DNA of 64,000 bases from Bedellia somnulentella (Eukaryota > Arthropoda > Insecta > Lepidoptera > Bedelliidae). Positions 1 through 10,886 of this stretch are shown here, in pieces. Within the stretch, counting starts at the first letter, position 1. Each line of letters starts with the position of its first letter. The stretch is from positions 3,224,001 through 3,288,000 of the forward strand of contig OY755182.1 of assembly GCA_963576735.1 (NCBI GenBank), given 5' to 3'. The position numbers and the translations under genes were made by a program. The notes below the pieces were generated by a model. That model searched no databases and was not told the origin of the DNA. It worked only from the letters and a program-made list of their open reading frames with translations.

Positions 1-58
1 CCCCCCACTTTCTTTGGATTTATAGCCGTGAGTATTTGTATGTATGTATGTATGTACG
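1..58 (+). repeat. Family A 3' end fragment
   Basis: Matches only the last part of family A (TACCCC-like stretch, GGATTTATAGCCGTGAGTAT, then an ATGT tail). The rest lies outside the window. Confidence 0.7.
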
Positions 59-302
59 TCCCGCTAATAGTAATATTATTATGAGCCGTACAGTATAAAC
101 AAGTAATAAAGACGAATACGCTGGATGTCAAACATTGATACAGCAAACTCTAACTAAACTGAAACTGAGATCAAAGTGAAAACTTTGGAGAAACTAATTA
201 TGCTTTACTAGCTATTGCTCTGCTGTTTGGCCGCGTAAGTATCAGAATTCATCAATTAGACAATTGTGCTAGTCTGAAAATATTATTTAAATATCAATAT
301 AT

Positions 303-527
303 CTGCCGTGAATAGCACTACCCCATTTCTTCCGGTGGGTGTACGTAAGGGGCGACTAACGGTATTGGGGCTTTTAAGGGATTTTTGGGCGATGCGGTTG
401 GAGACCCATCACCAACAGCCTTTATTTTACCAACTTTTTCCCACACAACTTTCCAAAATGGCTAAGGAATTCCTTTATCCTTAGCTCTGGCTACCCCTTC
501 TAGGGATTTATAGCCGTGGGTATATGT
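303..527 (+). mobile_element. Family A retroposon with 14-bp TSD
   Basis: A nearly full-length family A copy, with the first bases (TAGTGTCGGCTTAG) deleted. It is flanked by an exact 14-bp duplication, AAATATCAATATAT, at 289-302 and 528-541. This fixes both ends and shows the element moved by target-primed retroposition rather than as a DNA transposon. The copy has no credible ORF. Confidence 0.85.
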
Positions 528-541
528 AAATATCAATATAT

Positions 542-984
542 AGTTTTATTTAATACAAAAAATAATTTATATACTGAGTTATATTTAATTCATAATTCTG
601 TCCACCATTTTTACTATACGCAACACCTTACAATAAGCTTTAGTCGGTAATAAATATTTGAAATGGTTAAGGAATCTTCGCCCGCCGATTCATTATATAC
701 ATTATTTTGACAAACACGGTTGAATAACTAGCCCGCTCGTCCTACTATAATTATTGGCCAAAAACCTAGGTTTACTCAGGTGGACTTAGATTTACCTAAG
801 CTGCTTGGGTATTCTTCGAATAATGAGTAAAAATAATTTTATTTTGGGGTTTACCTATACTCACCTAGGTCTACCGAACTCTCGTCTTTGTGTCTTCTTT
901 CTTTTTTATTTTTTCTTATGTATTTCTGCAGATAGATAAATAAAAGAGAGTAAATTTTATAAGATTGATAAATTGCAGAGGACA
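542..984. other. No recognisable feature
   Basis: AT-rich sequence with no convincing ORF, RNA gene or repeat family that I can name. Confidence 0.5.
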
Positions 985-1045
985 ATTAAGGTTTGTTAGG
1001 ATCGTACAAATCGGCGATTATAGTCTCTGCCTCACACGATGAATA
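985..1045 (+). repeat. LINE family F 3' end remnant
   Basis: Degraded match to the family F end (GTTTGTTAGGATCGTACAAA ... TCTCTGCCT). No coding capacity is left. Confidence 0.5.
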
Positions 1046-1216
1046 TTAAAGACGTCACTATTCCTCACTAAACATAATATAAATCCTACCAAATCTAAAT
1101 GAAAACTCGTTAACAAATCAATAATTGAGTGACTACAGTACCAAGACTTAAAGTTTCCTAACAAACCACCCGTGATTGTAGTTTGTATAACAAATAATTT
1201 TGAATTTCCTTCACAG

Positions 1217-1322
1217 TGTTTCAACTCCGCAACAACTAACAATAACAATGCTGAATACGCAACTCAAAGATGTTATGCTTACAACTGTAACTTTACTGAA
1301 ACTGTAACAAGTGAACGGGCTG
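1217..1322 (+). CDS. Candidate orphan internal exon, Cys-rich
   Basis: A 106-nt stretch lies between a plausible acceptor (TTTCCTTCACAG, ending 1216) and a strong donor (GTAAGT at 1323). It reads open in one frame as a peptide with four cysteines, including QRCYAYNCN, an Asn run and TETVTSERAG. The open frame extends on both sides (1172-1381). The spacing CFN ... CYxYxC is reminiscent of the Cys-rich part of leishmanolysin-like metallopeptidases, but this is a weak resemblance and I do not assign a function. It could be a real exon of a gene whose other exons are outside the window, or chance. Confidence 0.3.
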
Positions 1323-1744
1323 GTAAGTGTATTAGATTGAAGTGTATGAACGAACAAAACGTTGTGGCGGCATACACATGAGATATAAATGTAAACTAGA
1401 TCATAATTTACGTTATTATTAGTAATTTGTTCGTATTAACTTTAATTAAATATTTATTTGACCACTTTATTGCATACAAATATAGTGTTTTTACAAAGGT
1501 ACGGATCATTAGAACTAAGTACACAAAAGCGGACTTATCGCCTTAACGCTATAGCTTCCAGTCAACCTTTATGGTGAGGTTGGTAGGTGAAATATGCAGC
1601 GGCTTATAATGTTTTTCCACAATTTGAGAATTAGAGTAGGATTTTTGCATCAGAAACAATATTTTTGACCAATGAATTATGTGATAAGCAGATTCTCATC
1701 GCTCAAACACCAGCTTAACACCACTAAACTATTTCTCTCACAAT

Positions 1745-1805
1745 TAAATGTTTTTTCACTCGATTACATAACTTAATATTACAAGTTTTTCTGAGGGACT
1801 TCATA
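1745..1805 (-). repeat. LINE family F coding remnant
   Basis: The minus strand reads MKSLRKTCNIKLCNRV, clearly related to the MRSLRKVCNVRLCDRV part of family F at 60.9 kb. It is a short broken relic. Confidence 0.5.
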
Positions 1806-2599
1806 TCTATTATTTCCTTAGGGTTTCGATTTTTTTCCTAAAATATTTATAAATAATGAAATGGTGTACATTAAACGCACCAGAGATAGAATGCTGCTAT
1901 TATAAAACGAAAATACATGGCAAATGAAATTTCAAACAATTCAAGCAAAAACATTAAAAGTGGTCAAAATAATTTTCATTTCATAATTATTCAACTCAAA
2001 CAAAAGACATTATGAATATTTCAATAACACAGTATGCTAAAACATGTAGGCGTTATATTTGTAAAGATTCCAAAGCATATTAGAATTATTATAATAACAA
2101 TAGAATTTACTTAATACAACACCTTCTCAAAACTCAATTTAATATTGTGCTGACGAAATCTCGCGCGCTATATTACGAGTCATTCTCATGAAATTTGAAA
2201 TTAACTACAATTTTCGCCGATGTATATTTTGTCTTTTTCTTATACCGAAATGTTAAATACAGGTAAAAGAGACGGTAGGAAGTACGTGAATGTGTATGCG
2301 ATATTGTAAAACCATCTGACGTTACAACAGGGGGTAAATAAAAATATAGAGAATTAATTTATGTATTTATCTCTCGCAACTTCAAACGCTCTATTTTCGC
2401 CTATACTATTGCTGATCTCCTTAAATTATATTTCCTATACCTTTCCTCAATTAATTAGGCTATTAAATATCCAAAGATTGGACGATTTTTTTAAACGACG
2501 ACGTTCTTACGGTTTGGACGTTAAGTTCCATTCAGCTATAAAATATAAGCATAGATAAGAACTTTCTTTTCTGCATTCATTATGCATGTAACATTTTGC
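1806..2599. other. No recognisable feature
   Basis: AT-rich. The 65-codon ORF at 2361-2558 has no recognisable motif and is probably chance. Confidence 0.5.
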
Positions 2600-2847
2600 G
2601 CCGTGTAGTGTCGGCTTAGAATATCACTACCCCGTTTCTACCGATGGGTGTACGTAAGAGGCGACTAACGGTATTGGGGCTTTTAAGGGATTTTTGGGCG
2701 ATGCGGTTGGAGACCCATCACCAACAACCTTTATTTTTACCATCTTTTCCCCACTCACATTTCCAAAAGTGGCTGAGAAATTTCTTATTCCTTAGCTCTG
2801 GCTACACCTTCTAGGGATTTACAGCCGTGAGTATATGTATGTATGTA
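2600..2847 (+). mobile_element. Family A retroposon
   Basis: Near full-length copy from GCCGTGTAGTGTCGG to the ATGTATGTA tail. It contains the GGTTGGAGACCCATCACC core that is diagnostic of the family. Confidence 0.85.
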
Positions 2848-2955
2848 TTTTCTTTATGCTATGTTTCTAAGTTATATTTTAAATCAATTTGATGTTATAG
2901 GTCATGTGGGCTGAATAATCGGGTTATCCAAAAATGCATATGCAAATCCATAGTA

Positions 2956-3345
2956 GCTGAGTAGTGTCGGTTTAATGTAGCCCTAACCCAAACTTCCCAC
3001 GGTTGTCTTAAGAAGCCACTGAGGCTTTTGTGGTTATTTAGTAATTTTTAGGCAATGTGGCTAGATATGCCGTGCCGTGTAGTGTCGGCTTAGAATAACA
3101 CTACCCCATTTCTACCCGTGGGTGATCGTAAATGGCGACTAAGGGTATAGGGTCTCTTTAAGTGATTTTTGGGCGATGTGGTTGGAGACCCGTCACCAAA
3201 AACATTTATTATTACCATCTTTTCCCAATCAACTTCCAAAAGTGGCTGAGGATTTTTTCATTTCAAAGCTCTGGCTACCCCGTTAAAGGATTTATAGCCG
3301 TGAGTATATGTATGTGGCTAGATACTCATTACGAACTATTATTTA
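2956..3345 (+). mobile_element. Older family A copy split by a younger one
   Basis: A diverged family A head (2956-3067) continues after an interruption at 3325-3345. The interruption is another family A copy flanked by a 13-bp duplication of the older copy's own sequence. Confidence 0.65.
3068..3311 (+). mobile_element. Family A retroposon nested in family A
   Basis: Full-length copy flanked by the exact 13-bp TSD ATGTGGCTAGATA at 3055-3067 and 3312-3324. The target is the corresponding central region of an older family A copy. Confidence 0.85.
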
Positions 3346-4247
3346 TTTAAGTAATTCAAAATCACACTAAACTTAAAAAAAGGTGTTTATTTTTAACTCT
3401 AAAGGTATGTGAACTCCTTTTTGGAATAGAGCAGTAACAATAAATAAACATACAGGCTATAGAGAATCAGTAGCAACATGGAATATGAGTTATTATAGGG
3501 AAACATAAACCTGTGGAGGAAAAGGGAAGATCTTCCGCCAGGCGGTGGTATGCCTGGGGACCGCGGTCCAACTGTATTAAGTTGGAACTTGTATATATAG
3601 TAAATGTTTTAGAAACTTCGATTGCGCGATGTACGATTTGTCTGGCGATTCTGATGACGAGTGTGACGTATATTGCTTCGTTGCGTGTTGCTGTGGAATG
3701 TGATTCTTCTTGCACTGTCAGCGTTTCTATGTAGTGCGCGTCATTGTGTACTGATAGCGCGTCGCTACAAACCAAATATAATCATGCGTACTCTTTTTCA
3801 TTTACCTCTAGTCATTACGAGCATACCGTACAGAGCCTTTTCAGATATTATTAACACCTCCGAAGGCTTTCAAGGGAATTAAATGACGTCAACCGATAAA
3901 TGCTTTTAAGCTTGTCACGCAATTTGACTCGCTTCATTTGAGAAAAGTACAGCCATAAAAGGCTGTTACTCAGAAGGTGTTAATTATTTTGGAATTAGTT
4001 CGTGTAGTACTTTTATACCGTAGAAAGGTTAGGAATTTCAGGCACTTTAGAATTAGTACTCATCAAAAGTATTGAGTATTCGGCACTGCAAGCATTTATG
4101 TTGAAGAGATATGACAATGATTGAGAATAATAGAGTAATTTTCTTTAAATGTAGCTCGATTTTAAAAACTGACTAAGATGTAGCCTCTACATATTTTTCT
4201 TCACATAATATGCAATTTTTATGCACAGTTACTTAATTAGTTGGAGT
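3346..4247. other. Unassigned; GC-richer patch open on both strands
   Basis: Positions 3467-3882 carry overlapping ORFs on both strands (102 codons minus; 73 and 69 codons plus). None has a domain I recognise. A short acidic stretch LSGDSDDE in a third plus frame near 3630 recalls piggyBac N-termini but stops at once. The patch may be an eroded transposon gene or chance. Confidence 0.35.
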
Positions 4248-4253
4248 GAGTGC

Positions 4254-4455
4254 GTGGTGGTGGCTTGTTAGTTCGTAAGAGGTTCACTTTTCTTTAAGCG
4301 ATTCGGTTGGATACCCATTACCAAAAACCTTTGTTTTACAATCTTTTTTCTAAACAACTTTCAAAAATGGCTAAGGATCTTCTTATTCCAGACCTCTGGC
4401 TACCCTTTCGAGGGATTCATAGGCGTTAGTGTATGTATGTACGTATATATGTATG
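4254..4455 (+). repeat. Family A fragment (5' truncated)
   Basis: Starts near the CGTAAGAGG block, is missing part of the middle, and ends in GTATGTATGT. Diverged. Confidence 0.6.
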
Positions 4456-4474
4456 TAAATTATATATAACATAA

Positions 4475-4833
4475 TACATAACATAAACATTCACGCCGAA
4501 TTTCCCCGAAAGGGTTGGCAGAGGTACTAATACTTCTGAACATCACGTGACTTTGTCACCTGGTGTTCAGAGTACCCACGTTTTGCATGGACAGTGTACT
4601 CACGTGATAGGGCGCAGGCCTATCGCCGTCGCCGAATACACTGTCACATGACTAAGTACAACTCAGCCATGTGGGTTTCCTCACGATGTTTTCCCTCACC
4701 GTTAACAACCATGATAAATTAACCACACATATGTCTTTAGAAAAGACAAATTGGTGTAGGCCCGACCCAGGATTTGAACACTAGTCGTTTGCACGATAAG
4801 CGAGTGTTCTACCCACTGGGCTATCACGGTTGT
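4475..4833 (-). mobile_element. Family B tRNA-derived SINE, left arm of palindrome
   Basis: Full-length family B on the minus strand. The tRNA-like head is at the right end (box A-like TAGCCCAGTGGG, box B-like GTTCAAATCC), followed by the B body and the TTATG-type tail at the left end. It faces an equally complete plus-strand copy across a (TA)n run. Confidence 0.85.
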
Positions 4834-4862
4834 ATATATATATATATATATTTACATAACTC
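4834..4862. repeat. (TA)n spacer between inverted SINEs
   Basis: Alternating TA run at 4834-4852, which forms the loop of the inverted pair of family B SINEs. Confidence 0.8.
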
Positions 4863-5228
4863 GACATGATAGCTCAATGGGTAGAACACCGGTTTACGTG
4901 CAAGCGACTAGTGTTCAAATCCTGGGTCGGGCCTACACCAATTTGTCTTTTCTAAGGACATATATGTGGTTAATTTATCATGGTTGTTAACGGTGAGGAA
5001 AAACATCATGAGGAAACCCACATGGCTGAGTTGTACTTAGTCATGTGACAGTATATTCGTACAAAACGGCGATAGGCCTGCCCCCTATCACGTGAGTACA
5101 CTGTCCATGCAAAACGTGGGTACTCTGAACACCAGGTGACAAAGTCACGTGATGTTCAGAAGTATTAGTACCTCTGCCAACCCCTTCGGGGATATTCGGC
5201 GTGAACGTTTATGTTATGTTATGTTATA
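4863..5228 (+). mobile_element. Family B tRNA-derived SINE, right arm of palindrome
   Basis: Plus-strand copy, head first: GATAGCTCAATGGGTAGAAC, then GTGTTCAAATCCTGGGTCGG, the body, and CCCCTTCGGGGATATTCGG with a (TTATG)n tail. The two arms could form a hairpin with ~350-bp arms. Pol III transcription from the two heads would diverge from the centre. Confidence 0.85.
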
Positions 5229-5231
5229 TAT

Positions 5232-5345
5232 ATATATATATATATAGATAAGCAGAGTTTGATCTATCGCAACTTTGTGCAATTCTGGCAAACCTTTCGA
5301 GCTTCATTGATGATCATGAATATTTTCATACTTGCCCAATAATTC
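5232..5345 (-). repeat. LINE family F 3' end fragment
   Basis: Matches the family F terminal segment on the minus strand (GCAATTCTGGCAAACCTTTC, then GCTTCATTGATG). No ORF. Confidence 0.6.
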
Positions 5346-5994
5346 TCCTTTTCGGTCCTTCATGAATTATTGGGAGTCAAATATTATTAGATATAAATAT
5401 AATGACCGCATTTATTATTGTACTAATTTTAAGAGTAGCTTTTGCATGTCATTTCCGCCGCATGGACAATTAATTTTGAGACAAACTCAGCAACGCTATC
5501 GTCATCACTGAAATCTGTATAGCAAGCACGAGCGCTATTTTATCGACACGATAACGGTTAGAATGAGATGGCAGTATACGATACTAAGTAAGTGCGTAAG
5601 AGATGGCTGCTTTATCCCACACGATAACTAGTTTAAACACGGCTCGTGCTTGCCCTTCTGAATAATTCAGCAATATCTAAAACATAAACAATTTGACACA
5701 TGCATAAAACAGACGGAATATATATTATATTAGCCTCATATACACTTTGATCTCCTATGTTTCTGTTCCTGTTAGTTGCGGAAGATTCATACTAACTTAA
5801 AATTCACGTTCCCGTGGGAGTTTCTAGGAATTATTTTCTTAGTGTCCATTTTAAGCTTTGAGACTATTTACCAACTATAGTTCAGCTCTCAGGCTGGGCG
5901 CTGTCTGCCAGTGATTCAGTCAGTAACGAAACTTCGCTAGTTCGTAGCATTTTAAATCATCTTTTTTTTTTGTCAGTGAATTCTGGGAATAAAT
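5346..5994. other. No recognisable feature
   Basis: No convincing ORF or repeat family seen. Confidence 0.5.
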
Positions 5995-6085
5995 ACATAC
6001 ATACATCATACATGAACTCATGCCATTATTACCCATTGAGATAGGTAGAGATTATTGATCGCCACTTTGTACGATCCTTTAGTGA
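5995..6085 (-). repeat. LINE family F 3' end fragment
   Basis: CATACATACAT tail followed by TACCCATTGAGATAGGTAGA and GATCGCCACTTTGTACGATC, the family F end in minus orientation. Confidence 0.65.
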
Positions 6086-6479
6086 ATTTACGGTTTCTAT
6101 ATCGATAAGTGCTACGAGTACCAATTTGAACTCTGGCTAACTTTTGTTTAAATGTTGTATTTTAGAGAAAACTCAATTGAAAATACTATCAAACATACAA
6201 AACAAAAGCATTTGAAAGTCTTTCCTGCATATTTAAAAGAACAATAATTCTAAAAAGTCCCGGTTCAAGTCAGCCATGTTTTCCCTGTCGTGTTTCGCTG
6301 TTACCCTTCTTAATTGTTTTCAATTCGGATCCCCTTATTTCCTATTCCCTCTTATCTGCATTCGCTTTTCACGTTTTACTGATTTTGCAAACAACTTTAG
6401 AAATCCAGAAGTTAAACACTTAAAATACATACATTTTTTTTTTAAAATAAGAAAATTATTTACATTTTATATCTATATT
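6086..6479. other. No recognisable feature
   Basis: The ORF at 6276-6488 is hydrophobic and low-complexity. I see nothing to support it as a gene. Confidence 0.45.
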
Positions 6480-6656
6480 GCCGTTTAGAGCCGGCTTAGA
6501 ATGTCACTGCCTCTTTCTACCCACGGGTGTCATAAGAGGCGACTAAGGGTTTGGGGCCCTCAAAAAGGTTTTTTGGGCGATGCTGAGGCTGAGGAGTTTC
6601 TATCTCTGAAGCTCATGCTACCCGTTTTTGGGATTTATGGCCGTGAGTATATGTAT
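6480..6656 (+). mobile_element. Family A copy with internal deletion
   Basis: Head (GAGCCGGCTTAGAATGTCAC) and tail (GGATTTATGGCCGTGAGTAT) are present. About 70 bp of the middle, including GGAGACCCATCACC, is lost. The apparent ORF at 6501-6770 is read-through of this repeat. Confidence 0.75.
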
Positions 6657-7607
6657 TTATTTTTATATCTATACTTTAAATATTCGTATAATATAATATT
6701 CTACTATAAATATTCGATAAGCTATCACGCTAAAAAGTTTTTGTTCAACGTACAATTTCCCAAAATTTAGGTCCGATATGAAAAAGCAGGTATGGTATCT
6801 TTTGTACCGCGACAAATATGACTATTTGTAGAAAATAACTTTAAAAATATGCATTCATTGTTGTCTACTTCCTCCTTTACAGTCGGGTAAAATGAAGTCT
6901 ATCATCACCAATTCGTATGAAAGAATATAATAGTGTTAGGATAATTAGCTTAGTATCAAGCCATTTTAGGTGTTCATGTACATATTTGTATTAAGAGTAG
7001 TAAATATTGTCAGTCTAACTAAAAATGTCTGTTTAATAATTTAGATAGAATATCTCCAACTGAAGTCGAGCCGTGTATCAATTTGGTTTGATAATAATTT
7101 GATTCATATTGTTATTTTATTTTCGAGAGGATATTTTCCGTTTTCATAATATATTTTATCTCAGACCAACTTATTAGTTGTTCACTCGAACTGATGTTGT
7201 ATTGTTTTGATATTGATGTGGGGATTGAGAAAAAGATGGAGGACGGAACTACAGAGTGAGTGGCGGGCAAGAAGGGATAAATGTAGAGAAGACAATTCAT
7301 TGGAATGTGATTGGAATATAATGTTAAAAGTAAAAGTATACCGACGTTTTATTTACTAATGAGCACCACCCAATAATAGCTTCTTACAAACGAATATAAT
7401 TGAATCCACTGCGGCCGCGGGCAAATAAACAAATGACGTAGTCGTACAACAAAGCCAATTTACAATCAAGTCCGATACGTTTATGCTTCTGATTGCAAAT
7501 AAATGCTAAAAAGTTAATACGTATACTGTTATAGCAGCGAAATATATTTAATATTCATATGTATTGCTCTCAGTTTTAATAATGGTTTTATACAAAAAAT
7601 CATAGTA
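6657..7607. other. No recognisable feature
   Basis: AT-rich sequence. The 62-codon minus ORF at 7112-7300 has no recognisable feature. Confidence 0.5.
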
Positions 7608-7656
7608 ATACTCACGGCCATAAATATCTAAAAAGGGTAGCCAGGGCTTCAGAACC
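7608..7656 (-). repeat. Family A tail fragment
   Basis: ATACTCACGGCCATAAATAT then GGGTAGCCAGGGCTTC: only the terminal ~50 bp, on the minus strand. Confidence 0.6.
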
Positions 7657-8016
7657 CACTACTGTAGACTGTAATTGCAAATGTAAATAAAATGAAATCA
7701 AAGCTGAATATATACAGATTTAATAACATATTCAATATAAAAGTAATAAAACATCTGAGATAATAAATAACCCCGAAAATTATACAACAAAGTAAAAATC
7801 TAAAGCAAATCGGAAATTAAGGCCATTACTCACGCAAACTCGCAGTTATATTCACACTGAGTAAATTTAATTATTATTCCTATCTGTTTTTGTATTACCA
7901 TCATTGTGTACAGTCGTAATTAAACAAGGAATAGCTTTTACAAATTATTTTACATATTTGTTACATCGTGAGCAAATAAGCAAAAATTATATTAAAATTA
8001 GACTATTTAATAAGAC
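7657..8016. other. No recognisable feature
   Basis: AT-rich. Contains the left TSD of the next family A copy at 8007-8016. Confidence 0.5.
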
Positions 8017-8256
8017 GTGTAGTGCCGGCTTAGAATAGCACTACCCCATTTCTTCCGGTGGGTGTACGTAAGAGGCGACTAACGGTATTGGGGCTTTTAA
8101 GGGATTTTTGGGCGATGCGGTTGGAGACCCATCACCAAAAACCTCTGTTTTACCATCTTTTCCCCACTCAACTTTCCAAAAGTGGCTGAGGAATTTCTAA
8201 TTCTCTGGCTACCCCTTCTAGGGATTTATAGCAGTGAGCATATGTATGTATGTATG
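8017..8256 (+). mobile_element. Family A retroposon with 10-bp TSD
   Basis: Full-length copy flanked by TTAATAAGAC at 8007-8016 and 8257-8266. Close to the family consensus, so relatively young. Confidence 0.85.
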
Positions 8257-8483
8257 TTAATAAGACAAGCTGTATTTGGGTAGGTATACTTTATAATAAG
8301 ACTATTTAACCGTCTTTGTTCGTCGTTTGTGGCTAGTTTGGTTTCTATCACGTGACTATTAATCTGGTTCTGAGAAAACAAAGGGTCAAAATATCATGAG
8401 ACGTTTCAAACACGTCTCAACGAAAAAAAAGTTTTTACTCCTTATATAATCAGATTTAGTGGAATATGATACTTAATGTAGAA

Positions 8484-8600
8484 TAGATTAGAAAAATTCT
8501 TTATTGCACATCAAACACAGATTTACAAAAAATATATACGATTAAACAGTGAGGTACAATTGGCGGTCTTATCAAAAAACAATAATAATCTATTAAGCTA
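8484..8600 (-). repeat. Family H: LINE-type 3' end with AATAAAG
   Basis: On the minus strand it reads ATTGTACCTCACTGT ... TTTGATGTGCAATAAAG followed by TTCTAATCTATTC. Similar blocks occur at 15838, 28684 (minus) and 50500. The AATAAA signal and TTCTATTCTA tail suggest the 3' end of a Pol II-transcribed non-LTR element. Confidence 0.55.
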
Positions 8601-8809
8601 ACTTAAAACTAACTTATTTAATTTAAATAACAATATTAATATCAACTACACAAAATAATAAACATAGATAATTACATACTTTTATATATACAAGCAATTC
8701 AAATACCTAAATAAAATACACATATACGTTAATGTAATGGAGTTAAGACGTGTTTCCTGAGTACCCGACCGAATTTCATCTCAAATCATACAATTTCTTA
8801 CTCGATCTC

Positions 8810-9420
8810 ATACATACATACATACATATTCTCACGCCGTTAGTTCCCATTGGGGTAGGCAGAGACTATTGATCGCCACTTTGTACGATCCTGGTAAACC
8901 TCTCTAGCTTCATTCACATCCATCAAACTTTTCATACATGCTCTTTTATTCTTCGTACTTCGGACACCTGCCTTTTTGAACACATTTTCTATTTGACCCA
9001 AATGTGTCCTCCGAGGTCGTCCTCTACTAACATTACCTTCCACATTGGCTCTATAGATCTCTTTCACCACTTTACTGTCATCCATCCTCTCTTTGTGCCC
9101 AAACCATCTCAACATTCCTTTTTCTATCACCTTACAATATCATCTTTTACACCACACATTTCACGAATCACATAATTCCTCACACGATCACATAACCTTA
9201 CATTACAAACTTACATACATTACTTACTTACTTACATTACTCGATCTCATAACCTAATATTGCAATGTTTTCAAAGACCTCGTCTCTACAGCATACACTT
9301 TTTTCTCATGCTTCTTCTGCCTCACCCAACATTTGCTGCCAACATAAGCGTATCAACTCGACTCATGCACTGCCGTTGGGGTCATTTTATTCATTTATTA
9401 CTATTAAATATGTCATTATC
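8810..9420 (-). pseudogene. LINE family F ORF2 C-terminus and 3' end, decayed
   Basis: The best-preserved minus-strand piece is 8840-9130. It encodes IEKGMLRWFGHKERMDD, GRPRRTHLGQIE, RACMKSLMDVNEAREV and TKWRSIVSAYPNGN, the end of an RTE-like endonuclease/reverse transcriptase downstream of the RT domain. Upstream (9250-9400) the same protein continues in other frames (LGEAEEA for WVWQKKHE; EVFENIAIL for MRSLRKVCN) with stops and a gap, so this is a pseudogene. The end shows CCCATTGGGGTAGGCAGAGA followed by a CATACATACAT tail. It is a relic, not functional. Confidence 0.75.
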
Positions 9421-9683
9421 ATGCAAATAACAATTGTTTTAATTTAAGTAATTTACTTACTGGAATGAAAATAATAATCCTTAATTATACAAATCAAAGG
9501 ACAGCAATTAAAAAATCAAACAGAAAATACTTTATTCAAATACATGAAATATTCCTGTAGAATAATTATAGTTAATGAGCCTTTCCTATCAAAATTCTTT
9601 ATAAAATACCCAATTTGTCAGCAATTATACCAGAATTTAAGGACCAATATATTATTATTATTATTTTTAACAGTAATTTTAAT

Positions 9684-10035
9684 GCTGTGTCGGCTTAAAA
9701 TGGCATTTCTTCATTTTTTGCCGTGGGTGTTCGAAAAAGACGACTAAGAGTATTGGGGCATTTCAATTGATTTTTGTGCCATGTGGTAAGAGACCATCAC
9801 CAAAATCATTTGATCATCAATCTTTTCTCTACTGGAATTCCAAAAGTGACTGACGTATTTCTAATTCTAAGTCTCTGACGCCCGATTTCTGAATTGAGTA
9901 TTCAAGCTGAGAACAAGTTAAGTATCGTTTTGTCCCGTTTGTCTCATTTATCGTTCTCGAGATTTCAATGCGACAGAACGATAGTTAAGTTGTTCACAGC
10001 TGGAATACTCAATTCATAAATCGGTCGTGAGTGCT
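9684..10035 (+). repeat. Diverged family A copy split by a small fold-back element
   Basis: The head starts GCTGTGTCGGCTTAAAATGG and the body runs to about 9890. The last bases (AAATCGGTCGTGAGTGC) appear only after a 125-bp inverted-repeat insertion at 9891-10015. Confidence 0.55.
9891..10015. mobile_element. Small fold-back (MITE-like) element
   Basis: Starts GAATTGAGTATTC and ends GAATACTCAATTC. The inner arms (AGTTAAGTATCGTTTTGTC against its complement near 9973) also pair with few mismatches, giving ~43-bp arms around a ~38-nt loop. There is no ORF. It sits inside a family A copy, which serves as the empty-site reference. Confidence 0.65.
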
Positions 10036-10039
10036 TTAT

Positions 10040-10531
10040 TGCCGTAATTAGATAGTTGTATATAATTTTAATAGCACGCCATTGTTTCTTTTTTTTCTTT
10101 GAGGTGTATATTATTCACTCTCATAACAATAAAATGAAACTAAGAAAGCTTTATGTCTGTGTTTATACTAGAAAACTCTACGTATGTGTGTGTTGTGTAC
10201 ATATAGAGATAAGACTTGGTTTACCCACACATACTACACCATGCAGGTAAAAAGTACGCGTACTAAAACCAAATCACAAAACTGTTTATGATGATCTTAA
10301 TTACATTTGTTTATAATATTGTAATTATAAGATGATCAGATGGATTTAGTTTAGTTTAAATATTTTGTTTTTTTTATATCAGTATATGTTTTGACAGCTG
10401 ACTCAAGCATCATACACGAACACACAACAATCATTTGTACACGAAAGCGATTTTTTACCAGCTTAAGCATATATTCTGTTTCACAGAGTACTCTTAAACG
10501 ATACATTATTTTATATAATAAGCATGATAAG
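10040..10531. other. No recognisable feature
   Basis: Low-complexity T/GT-rich stretch around 10080-10210. ORFs on both strands are unremarkable. Confidence 0.45.
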
Positions 10532-10886
10532 CATAAACGTTCACGCCGAATATCCCCGAAGGGTTTGGCAGAGGTACTAATACTTCTGAACATCACGTGA
10601 CTTTGTCACCTGGTGTTCAGAGTACCCACGTTTTGCATGAACAGTGTACTCACGTGATAGGGGGCAGGCCTATCGCTATTTTGTACGAATACACTGTCAC
10701 ATGACTAAGTACAACTCAGCCATGTGGGTTTCCTCACGATGTTTTACCTCACCGTTAACAACCATGATAAATTAACCACACATATGTCTTTAGAAAAGAC
10801 AAATTGGTGTGGGCCCGACCCAGGATTTGAACACTAGTCGTTTGCACGATAAACGAGTGTTCTACCCACTGGGCTATCACGGTTGG
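10532..10886 (-). mobile_element. Family B tRNA-derived SINE
   Basis: Full-length minus copy. The tail at the left reads CATAAACGTTCACGCCGAAT; the tRNA-like head ends at ...GGGCTATCACGGTTGG. Close to the copies at 4.5, 22.3 and 45.9 kb. Confidence 0.85.

Noticed and set aside
3467..3882. Overlapping ORFs on both strands, with an SDSDDE-like stretch suggesting piggyBac
   Set aside because: The acidic stretch is in a third frame that stops at once; no transposase motif and no TTAA-flanked ends were found.
4265..4450. CRISPR-like repetition of similar 250-bp units across the window
   Set aside because: Units are dispersed, in both orientations and flanked by TSDs, so they are interspersed retroposons.
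6501..6770. 89-codon plus ORF starting MSLPLSTHGCHKRRLR, and similar ORFs at 30122-30331, 31679-31927 and 47864-48124
   Set aside because: They are family A repeat sequence read in frame. The frame is not kept between copies and there is no domain.
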